DNA of 6,152 bases from Candidatus Aminicenantota bacterium (GTDB lineage Bacteria; Acidobacteriota; Aminicenantia; UBA2199). The notes beneath the pieces are model-generated. The model saw only the letters and a program-made list of their open reading frames with translations, was not told where the DNA came from and did not search any database. Shown in pieces: positions 1-5,682 of the stretch. Position 1 is the stretch's first letter. Each line of letters starts with the position of its first letter. The position numbers and the translations under genes are program-made. The stretch covers positions 1 through 6,152 of the forward strand of contig DAOVIP010000128.1 of the NCBI GenBank assembly GCA_030671465.1, in the 5' to 3' direction.

Positions 1-1395
1 AACTTCGTCCAATCTTGATACTGGTGTGGTATGGGGCGATGTTTTAACCAGATCAGGATTTTCTTGCGATTCCCGGATGATTTTTTTCATGACCTCGATA
101 AACCGGTCAAGGGTCTCTTTGCTTTCGGTTTCGGTGGGTTCAATCATCATGGCACCTTGAACGATCAGGGGAAAATAAATGGTAAACGGGTGGATATGAT
201 AATCCAGGAGTCTTTTGGCCAGGTCAAAGGTTTTAACCGGCAATCCCTTATCCGAAAAGACAACTTCATGCAGGGTTTTGGATTTATAGGGTAATTCAAA
301 TAATTTTTCCAGATGCTTTCGGATATAGTTGGCATTTAAAACCGCATCTTCGGCTACTTTTCGGAGATTTTCCCTACCCAGAGATAAAAGGTAAGATAAG
401 GCCCGGATAATGACCAGAAAGTTGCCGTAAAAATTTTTGATCCTGCCGATGCCCTGCTGGCTGAAATATTCGACCCTGAATTCATTGTCAGTTCTGGAAA
501 TCAGGGGAACCGGCAGGAATGCTTCCAGTTGCCGGGTCACTCCGATGGGTCCTGAACCCGGTCCACCACCACCATGGGGAGTTGAAAAGGTTTTATGCAG
601 GTTTAAATGAAGGACGTCAACTCCCAGGTTTCCCGGCTTTACAATTCCCAGAAAGGCATTCATGTTGGCCCCGTCCATATAGAGTAGCGACCCATTTCGA
701 TGCAGGGCTTCGGCGATCCGGCATATATGTTTTTCAAAAATTCCCAGGGTATTGGGATTGGTCATCATCAATGCGGCTACTTCAGGATTGAGGTGTTTTT
801 CCAGTTCATCAGCGTCGATGATGCCATCCGGATTGGAGGGGATCTCCCGGATTTCATAACCGGCAAAATGAGCGGATGCCGGATTGGTTCCGTGAGCGGA
901 ATCGGGAATCAGTACCACTTTTCTGGGGTTGCCGGTTGAGGTCAAATACTTCCGGATGACCATCATGCCCACCAGTTCGCCGTGGGCACCGGCTGCCGGG
1001 GTTAAGGTGAATTTGGTCATGCCGGTGATCTGAACCAGCCATTTCTCTAACCGGCTCAAAATCTCCAGGTTGCCCTGGACCAGGTGATGAGGTGAGTAGG
1101 GGTGGGCGGAAAATGCTTCGAACCCGGCCACTTTATCATTGATTTTGGGATTGTACTTCATGGTGCAGGAACCCAGGGGGTAGAATCCTGAATCGACCGA
1201 ATGATTCAAATGAGACAGATTGGTATAATGACGAACGATTTCAACTTCGGAAAGCTGGGGGAAATCGTTGATTTCTTTTCTGAGCTTGTTATGGTCAATG
1301 GCAATCAAGTCGTCTGCCAGTTTGGTATCTGAAAAAGAGTAACCGATTTTTCCCGCTTTGCTCTTATTAAAAATGAGTTCTGGCAGTTTGTTCAT
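1..1395 (-). CDS. gcvPB: Glycine dehydrogenase (decarboxylating) subunit 2, P-protein beta subunit, 3' end cut by window edge
   Basis: This is the PLP-binding half of the two-subunit P-protein, which decarboxylates glycine and loads the aminomethyl group on lipoyl-GcvH in the cytoplasm. The reading frame is open from the ATG at 1395-1393 to the window edge, giving 465 codons with no frameshift. Family members run to about 470-490 residues, so only a short tail is missing. Landmarks: GFYPLGSCTMKYNPK (residues 70-84), SAHGTNPASA (167-176), MDGANMNA (240-247), and the cofactor site HLNLHKTFSTPHGGGGPG (263-280), in which K268 is the expected Schiff-base lysine. The visible end SPHTTPVSRLDEV is the usual near-C-terminal motif. 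The ATG overlaps the gcvPA stop as ATGA, so translation is probably coupled; a GGGGA lies just upstream. It is the fourth gene of the gcvT-gcvH-gcvPA-gcvPB run. Identity is clear from motifs and context. Confidence 0.97.
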   Translation of the reverse strand, partial: MNKLPELIFNKSKAGKIGYSFSDTKLADDLIAIDHNKLRKEINDFPQLSEVEIVRHYTNLSHLNHSVDSGFYPLGSCTMKYNPKINDKVAGFEAFSAHPYSPHHLVQGNLEILSRLEKWLVQITGMTKFTLTPAAGAHGELVGMMVIRKYLTSTGNPRKVVLIPDSAHGTNPASAHFAGYEIREIPSNPDGIIDADELEKHLNPEVAALMMTNPNTLGIFEKHICRIAEALHRNGSLLYMDGANMNAFLGIVKPGNLGVDVLHLNLHKTFSTPHGGGGPGSGPIGVTRQLEAFLPVPLISRTDNEFRVEYFSQQGIGRIKNFYGNFLVIIRALSYLLSLGRENLRKVAEDAVLNANYIRKHLEKLFELPYKSKTLHEVVFSDKGLPVKTFDLAKRLLDYHIHPFTIYFPLIVQGAMMIEPTETESKETLDRFIEVMKKIIRESQENPDLVKTSPHTTPVSRLDEV

Positions 1396-2741
1396 TTTAG
1401 TTCCCCGATGCAATCCACTAAAGAATCAATGTCTTCGGTTTTGTGGTTCTCGGTAAAATTGATGAGTATTGAATCCTGAAATTTAGGATAAAACCACTTC
1501 AAGGGAATTCCAGCGAGAATGTTCTTTTTTTCCAACTTCTGGAGGAAATCGCTGGCGCTCATGTTCTTAATATCCATGACCACTTCGTTATAAAAATCCT
1601 TTTGATATCTGATTTTTACATGATCGAATCCGGATACGGATCTGACAAAATAAGCCGTATTCAAATGATTGAGTTTCCCGATTTTTTCCAATCCGGTTTT
1701 ACCCATGGTGGCCATGTACATGGCGGCTCTCAAGGCGCACCAGGCCTGATTGGTGCAAATATTGGAGGTGGCTTTCTCTCTTTTAATATGTTGCTCACGG
1801 GTGGAGAGGGTCAGTATATAACCCCGTCTTCCCTGGTTGTCTTGCGTTTGGCCAACGATACGTCCGGGCATCTGTCGCAGGAATTCCTGCTTGGTGGTCA
1901 GGAAACCCAGATAGGGTCCTCCAAAACCCAGAGGGAGCCCGAAACTCTGGGCTTCACCCAGGGCAATGTCCACACCATTCTCAGCCGGTGGATTTAAAAA
2001 TGCCAGGGACATGGCTTCGGTAATGACCTGGATCGAATAGACATTTTGTTGATGGAGAAGGCTTGAAATTTCATGACTGTCTTCAATGACACCGAAAAAA
2101 TTGGGGGACTGGAAAATGAAAGCGGCAGTATCGCCATCCATTTTTTGTTCCAGATCGGATATATCCACTTTCCCGGTCTCTTCATGAAAAACCACGGTCT
2201 GGAAATCAATATTCAGGTTTTGAACATAGGTTTTAATAATTTCAATATATTCCGGGTGAAGATTTTCAGCCATGAGGAACCGGTTTTTTTTTGATTTTCT
2301 GAGGGCCAGCAGTACTCCCTCGGCGGCAGCGGTGCCGCCGTCATACAGAGAAGAATTTGATATATCCATGCCGGTTAACAGGGTCATCATGGTCTGATAT
2401 TCGAACATGGCCTGAAGGCTTCCCTGGCTGACTTCCGGTTGATAGGGGGTATAGGGGGTGAGAAATTCACCTTTGGTACTTAAATAATTGACCACTTCCG
2501 GTATAAAATGTTGATAGGCGCCTCCGCCCAGATAATGGATGTATTGGAAAAACTTATTTTGATGGGCCAGTTTCCGAAAAACTTCGATCAGCCGGTTTTC
2601 CGGGAGTGAAGAGGGCAGTTGGTCCAGAGAGTAATAGGAATGTTCCAGGGGGATATCGGAAAAAATCTCCCTGATTTTCTCGATCCCTAAAAATTTTTTT
2701 ATTTCCTCTCTGTCCGCATCAGACAGTGGTAGAAATCTCAT
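1392..2741 (-). CDS. gcvPA: Glycine dehydrogenase (decarboxylating) subunit 1, P-protein alpha subunit
   Basis: A 449-residue chain, the normal length for the family. It pairs with GcvPB to form the glycine decarboxylase of the glycine cleavage system. It has the PLP-enzyme fold but no PLP lysine, which belongs to the beta subunit. Family motifs in order: YLGGGAYQHFIP (residues 70-81), FLTPYTPYQPEVSQGSLQ (93-110), SLYDGGTAAAEG (131-142), GEAQSFGLPLGFGGPYLGF (262-280), MPGRIVGQT (291-299) and STREQHIKREKATSNICTNQ (313-332). The ATG at 2741-2739 is 3 bases after the gcvH stop, with AGAGGA about 6 bases upstream inside the end of gcvH. Its TGA shares bases with the gcvPB ATG. Both contacts suggest coupled translation in one transcript. 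No truncation or missing motif is seen. Confidence 0.97.
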   Translation of the reverse strand: MRFLPLSDADREEIKKFLGIEKIREIFSDIPLEHSYYSLDQLPSSLPENRLIEVFRKLAHQNKFFQYIHYLGGGAYQHFIPEVVNYLSTKGEFLTPYTPYQPEVSQGSLQAMFEYQTMMTLLTGMDISNSSLYDGGTAAAEGVLLALRKSKKNRFLMAENLHPEYIEIIKTYVQNLNIDFQTVVFHEETGKVDISDLEQKMDGDTAAFIFQSPNFFGVIEDSHEISSLLHQQNVYSIQVITEAMSLAFLNPPAENGVDIALGEAQSFGLPLGFGGPYLGFLTTKQEFLRQMPGRIVGQTQDNQGRRGYILTLSTREQHIKREKATSNICTNQAWCALRAAMYMATMGKTGLEKIGKLNHLNTAYFVRSVSGFDHVKIRYQKDFYNEVVMDIKNMSASDFLQKLEKKNILAGIPLKWFYPKFQDSILINFTENHKTEDIDSLVDCIGELK

Positions 2742-2744
2742 GCA

Positions 2745-3134
2745 CTATTCCTCTGAAATTCCCTTCAGATAGTCGTTGTATTTTTCCTCATCGATCAGAG
2801 CTTCGGTTTCGTCTTGGTTATTCATCTTGATTTTGAATAACCAGCCCTCCCCGTAGGGATCCTGATTAACCTTTTCCGGCTGGTCATCCAACGTGTTGTT
2901 GACTTCGGTGATTTCTCCTGAAACCGGAGCATAAATATCGCTGACAGCTTTCACGGATTCAATGTTGGAACAGGCATCACCTTTTTTGATGGCATCACCC
3001 GGTGTTGGCAATTCCACATAAACCACATCACCCAATTCCTTCTGGGCATAGTCGGTGATTCCGATGGTGGAAATATTGCCTTCGCACTTCACCCATTCAT
3101 GATCCTCGGTGAATTTGAAATTTTTTAAGTTCAA
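2745..3134 (-). CDS. gcvH: Glycine cleavage system H protein (lipoyl carrier), TTG start
   Basis: GcvH is the small lipoylated shuttle that carries the aminomethyl group from the P-protein to GcvT and is then re-oxidised by dihydrolipoyl dehydrogenase. From the TTG at 3134-3132 the protein is 129 residues, the usual family size, and begins MNLKNFKFTEDHEWV, matching typical GcvH N-termini. The lipoyl attachment motif is NIESVKAVSD, with the acceptor lysine at K62. GITDYAQKELGDVVYVELP (residues 25-43) and YAPVSGEI after K62 are also characteristic. I prefer this TTG because GAGGAGG (3140-3146 on the complement) sits 5 bases upstream. An earlier in-frame TTG at 3173-3171 would add 13 residues that lack family resemblance and read through the ribosome binding site. 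The gene is second in the operon, 48 bases after gcvT and 3 bases before gcvPA. A lipoate ligase or LipA/LipB elsewhere must modify it. Confidence 0.96.
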   Translation of the reverse strand: MNLKNFKFTEDHEWVKCEGNISTIGITDYAQKELGDVVYVELPTPGDAIKKGDACSNIESVKAVSDIYAPVSGEITEVNNTLDDQPEKVNQDPYGEGWLFKIKMNNQDETEALIDEEKYNDYLKGISEE

Positions 3135-3147
3135 TTTTCCCTCCTCT
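3135..3147 (-). promoter_or_regulatory. gcvH: Strong ribosome binding site deciding the gcvH TTG start
   Basis: On the minus strand the sequence reads AGAGGAGGGAAAA followed directly by TTG. The GGAGG core lies 5 bases from the start codon, the best Shine-Dalgarno match in the operon. A strong site paired with a weak initiator codon fixes the start at 3134 and is consistent with a 129-residue GcvH. Confidence 0.85.
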
Positions 3148-3182
3148 ATAAGTCTATTTTTGACGGTTGCCAAGAAGCATGA

Positions 3183-4274
3183 TTATTTACGCTTGTAAAA
3201 AGGGGTTTCCACCACCTGGGCTCTGACTTTCCTGTCCCTGATCCCGATCTTGAATTCGGTTCCGATCGGGCTGAATTCAATAGGCAGGTAGGTTAAGCCG
3301 ATCGATTTTTTCAGATAGGGGGCAAAAGTTCCGCTGGTAACCGAGCTGGTTGCTCCATCTCCCGGGTAGACCGGATAACCGTGTCTGGCAATACCCTTTT
3401 CGGTTAGCTCGAAACCAACGAGTTTTCGGGTTATGCCCTTTTCCTTTTGGGCCAGTAGGGCTGGTTTCCCGATAAATTCCCCTTTATTGAGTTTCAAAAT
3501 CCATGACAGATCCGCCTCCAGAACCGTATGGGAATCGTCAATATCGTTCCCGTAGAGTGCCATTTTGGCTTCAAGTCTCAGGGTATCTCTGGCACCCAGG
3601 CCGGCAGGCAGAATGTCCATTTTTTTCCCTTGCTCGGCCAATTGCAGGAATACCTCTACGGCCTGATCATCGGTGGATTTAAAATATACTTCGAAACCAT
3701 CCTCACCGGTGTATCCGGTTCGGGAAATGATAGCATCGATTCCCAGGACCCTACCAGAGTCAAAATGGTAATAGTTGATGGCTGAGATATCGTTGTCGGT
3801 AAATTGAGCCAGTAATTTTCCGGCCCGGGGACCCTGAATGGCAATCTGTGAATAGGCGTCACTTTCATTTTCAATTTCCACTTTAAAATGGGATACCCTG
3901 GCTTTCATCCAGTTGAAATCTTTTTCGATATTGACGGCATTGACTACAAGTATATATTGGTTGTCAGCCATCATATAAACCAGCAGATCATCGATGAAAC
4001 AGCCTTTTTCAGTAAGCAAGGCAGAGTACTGGATTTTGCCCGGGACCAGTTTGGCTGCATTGTTGGAGGTCAGGAATTGGATGGCATCCAGTGCTTGTTC
4101 ACCCCTGAAAAGAATCTCCCCCATGTGACTGACATCGAATATGCCACCTGTGGTTCTGACCGCATTGTGTTCTTCATTGATACCTGAGAATTGAACCGGG
4201 AGCTCCCATCCCAGAAAATCGATCATTTTACCTTTAAGAAAATGATGGGCTTTATTGAGTTTTGTTTTTTTCAT
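3183..4274 (-). CDS. gcvT: Glycine cleavage system T protein (aminomethyltransferase)
   Basis: GcvT transfers the methylene carbon from aminomethyl-lipoyl-GcvH to tetrahydrofolate, giving 5,10-methylene-THF and ammonia. From the ATG at 4274-4272 it is 363 residues, close to the roughly 362-364 of well-known homologues. Motifs: GIFDVSHMGEI (residues 44-54), FIDDLLVY (93-100, containing the folate-site aspartate, probably D96), AIQGPRAG (145-152), SRTGYTGEDGFEVY (184-197), GLGARDTLRLEAKMALYGND (225-244) and VTSGTFAPYLKKSIGL (312-327) toward the C-terminal barrel. GGAG (4281-4284 on the complement) sits 6 bases upstream of the ATG. An in-frame TTG at 4319-4317 would add 15 residues, but that stretch covers the likely promoter -10 and has no Shine-Dalgarno, so I reject it. 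This is the first gene of the operon. Confidence 0.97.
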   Translation of the reverse strand: MKKTKLNKAHHFLKGKMIDFLGWELPVQFSGINEEHNAVRTTGGIFDVSHMGEILFRGEQALDAIQFLTSNNAAKLVPGKIQYSALLTEKGCFIDDLLVYMMADNQYILVVNAVNIEKDFNWMKARVSHFKVEIENESDAYSQIAIQGPRAGKLLAQFTDNDISAINYYHFDSGRVLGIDAIISRTGYTGEDGFEVYFKSTDDQAVEVFLQLAEQGKKMDILPAGLGARDTLRLEAKMALYGNDIDDSHTVLEADLSWILKLNKGEFIGKPALLAQKEKGITRKLVGFELTEKGIARHGYPVYPGDGATSSVTSGTFAPYLKKSIGLTYLPIEFSPIGTEFKIGIRDRKVRAQVVETPFYKRK

Positions 4275-4297
4275 CCCAGTCTCCGAAATTAAAGATA

Positions 4298-4326
4298 AAA
4301 ATAACATATCGTCAGTCAAAAATCAA
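4298..4326 (-). promoter_or_regulatory. Probable sigma70-type promoter of the gcvT-gcvH-gcvPA-gcvPB operon
   Basis: On the minus strand TTGATT (4326-4321, 4 of 6 to consensus) is followed after exactly 17 bases by TATTTT (4303-4298, 4 of 6). This would start transcription near 4291, leaving a leader of only about 16 bases that carries the GGAG site and no room for a riboswitch. Each box is only moderate, but spacing and position are good. Confidence 0.5.
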
Positions 4327-4428
4327 GGTAAAAATTTGATCGAATTCACTGGTGCGACATAATTTCGGGTGAAGTTAGGCCCCGGACCGGAGGGTAGGCA
4401 AAGGAGATCTGATTTCGAATCCCAAAGC

Positions 4429-4457
4429 TTGACAAAACAAAAAATATTTTTCATAAT
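4429..4457 (+). promoter_or_regulatory. Strong sigma70-type promoter of the exported TPR protein gene
   Basis: A perfect TTGACA (4429-4434) is followed after 17 bases by CATAAT (4452-4457, 5 of 6 to consensus). Transcription would begin near 4464, about 30 bases before the ATG. It is the best promoter match in the window and suggests this gene is expressed on its own, at a fair level, separately from the gcv operon. Confidence 0.75.
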
Positions 4458-4493
4458 AAAAACAAGTGCAAATAAATTTTTGGAGGAATCCAG

Positions 4494-5531
4494 ATGAAAA
4501 AAGTTGTTATTTTGGTTTTATTCTTTGTTTTTTGTGCTTCTCTCTTATTGATTGCGGATGAGAGACAGGATTTGTGGTTGAAAGCCGCTGCTGAGAAGAA
4601 TCTAGAGCTCAGGTTGCAGTATTTTGAGGAATTTTTACAGAAATACGAGAAAAAAGAAGGTAAACACTCCAAATATTTGTATTTCAATCTCTGCCAAACT
4701 TCATTTCAATTAAAGAAATATGATAACTCGATTGAATATGGCGAACAGGCCCTGGAGCATAAGGATCTGGAAGCCAATTTGAAACTTCAGACATATCTGA
4801 TTCTGTCCAAGGCCTTTTATTTGACCAAGTCTGACCTGGATAAGGCCTATCACTATGCAGGACTGGTGATCGAATTCGGAAATTCCATTAAAATGACCAC
4901 CGAATCCACTAATCGAAGCGAGCAATTGAACGAAAACATCGATAAACATTTCATTGCCCCCGCCTACCGCATCCAAACCCTTTTACTATTTGAAAAGGGT
5001 AAGAACAATCCGGAAACCTTGATTGAAGCAGCCCAGAAGGGAATTGAAGCCTACAATATCCACAAAACCGATCGAAACCTGGCCTTGATACTGAGCCTGG
5101 CCTATAAATTGAGCAAAATGAATATGGTTGATAAGGCCATACATTTTGTGGAAAAGGTGTGTGATCAGGCCGAGGAAAATGCCAAATGCTATAATATGCT
5201 GGGAACCTGGTATAATAAAAAGGGAGACAAGGACAGGGCTATTTTTTATTTTGATAAATATTACAAAATTCAGGATAAGGATGATCAGGCAGCCAAAACA
5301 GCCTTAAATATTGGTGTTTTACTGTCTAAGAAAGAAAAAATGAAAGCTATCGGTTATTTTGCCGAGGCCTTTTTATTACTGAATTCTGACAAAGAATCCA
5401 AAGCCTATAAATATTTGCAGCACTTGTGGTTCAATGATCTTGCCAAAGGCAAACCCCAGGAAGAGCAGGATAAGGGTTTGTCGGATATCCTGAGTGCGGC
5501 CAGATCACGTCTGGATATGTCCGGACAATGA
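4494..5531 (+). CDS. Exported TPR-like helical-repeat protein of unknown function
   Basis: A 345-residue protein I do not recognise as a named family. Residues 1-21 form a signal peptide: MKK, a hydrophobic stretch, then LLIA before DERQD, with likely signal peptidase I cleavage after A21. C14 is not in a proper lipobox, so a lipoprotein is unlikely. The rest is charged and helical, with TPR-like pairs at roughly residues 62-90 (FQLKKYDNSIEYGEQALE), 97-129, 195-228, 229-262 (the clearest: MLGTWYNKKGDKDRAIFYFD) and 265-298. No catalytic motif or further membrane segment is visible, so it is probably a periplasmic or secreted scaffold for protein contacts. GGAGG (4482-4486) lies 7 bases before the ATG, below a strong promoter. 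The gene is monocistronic, divergent from gcvT and convergent with the selB tail 16 bases away. Nothing links it to glycine cleavage. Confidence 0.87.
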   Translation: MKKVVILVLFFVFCASLLLIADERQDLWLKAAAEKNLELRLQYFEEFLQKYEKKEGKHSKYLYFNLCQTSFQLKKYDNSIEYGEQALEHKDLEANLKLQTYLILSKAFYLTKSDLDKAYHYAGLVIEFGNSIKMTTESTNRSEQLNENIDKHFIAPAYRIQTLLLFEKGKNNPETLIEAAQKGIEAYNIHKTDRNLALILSLAYKLSKMNMVDKAIHFVEKVCDQAEENAKCYNMLGTWYNKKGDKDRAIFYFDKYYKIQDKDDQAAKTALNIGVLLSKKEKMKAIGYFAEAFLLLNSDKESKAYKYLQHLWFNDLAKGKPQEEQDKGLSDILSAARSRLDMSGQ

Positions 5532-5533
5532 CA

Positions 5534-5555
5534 TGGTCTGGAATTTTTTAGACCA
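5534..5555. terminator. Possible weak bidirectional hairpin between convergent genes
   Basis: TGGTCT (5534-5539) pairs with AGACCA (5550-5555). Weaker G-T and A-T pairs could extend inward around the run of six T at 5544-5549. It lies at the junction of two convergent genes and overlaps the stop codon of the minus-strand frame. The stem is short and there is no T-tract after it, so it is at best a weak terminator. Confidence 0.3.
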
Positions 5556-5682
5556 CCAGTAATATTTTCCGTTTATCCCCCACCCGCTGGGTGATATGCT
5601 GGGAATCCAGGTATTCCAGTATGGTAATGATGGATTTCCGGTTGAAGCTGGTCAATTCCCGAAAAGATTGAATATCAATGAC
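5548..5682 (-). pseudogene. selB: 3' fragment of selB (selenocysteine-specific elongation factor, last winged helix)
   Basis: The last ~40 residues read SFRELTSFNRKSIITILEY followed by LDSQHITQRVGDKRKILLVV. This matches the fourth winged-helix domain at the SelB C-terminus, whose typical pattern is FRD/ELxGxSRKyaxxLLEYxDxxxxTxRVGDxRxL. In intact SelB this domain binds the SECIS hairpin of selenoprotein mRNAs and brings Sec-tRNA to the ribosome. Codons here are host-like (ACC, CGG, CTG), matching the gcv genes. The GTPase domains and first three winged helices are missing because the frame becomes phage-like upstream of about 5690. If the join is an assembly fault, the real genome carries a full selB here, convergent with the TPR gene. 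If the join is real, selB is broken or displaced. Confidence 0.8.

Larger units (their letters stand above)
4275..4493. other. Divergent intergenic region between gcvT and the TPR gene
   Basis: This 219-base gap separates the two oppositely read genes. It holds a candidate promoter at each end. Between them is a GC-rich patch (about 4378-4400) in otherwise AT-rich DNA, containing CCGGACCGG (4382-4390), a near-perfect dyad. A second short inverted pair, TTCAC (4345-4349) and GTGAA (4369-4373), flanks a 19-base spacer. These might be operator sites or a decayed dispersed repeat; nothing identifies a regulator. I see no tandem glycine aptamer, no tRNA and no small ORF worth calling. Confidence 0.5.

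Noticed and set aside
1602..1997. 131-codon plus-strand open frame opposite gcvPA
   Set aside because: It lies wholly antisense to a well-conserved gene, has no ribosome binding site or recognisable domain, and looks like a by-product of gcvPA codon pattern.
3135..3173. Upstream in-frame TTG start for gcvH giving 142 residues
   Set aside because: The extra 13 residues are not typical of GcvH, and the strong ribosome binding site lies inside them, right before the better start.
4275..4319. Upstream TTG start for gcvT giving 378 residues
   Set aside because: It has no Shine-Dalgarno, overlaps the probable promoter, and the 363-residue form from ATG has GGAG at correct spacing and family-typical length.
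4401..4430. TTCGAATCC-like string resembling the T-loop of a tRNA
   Set aside because: The flanking bases do not give a five-pair T-stem, and no acceptor, D or anticodon arms can be placed around it on either strand.
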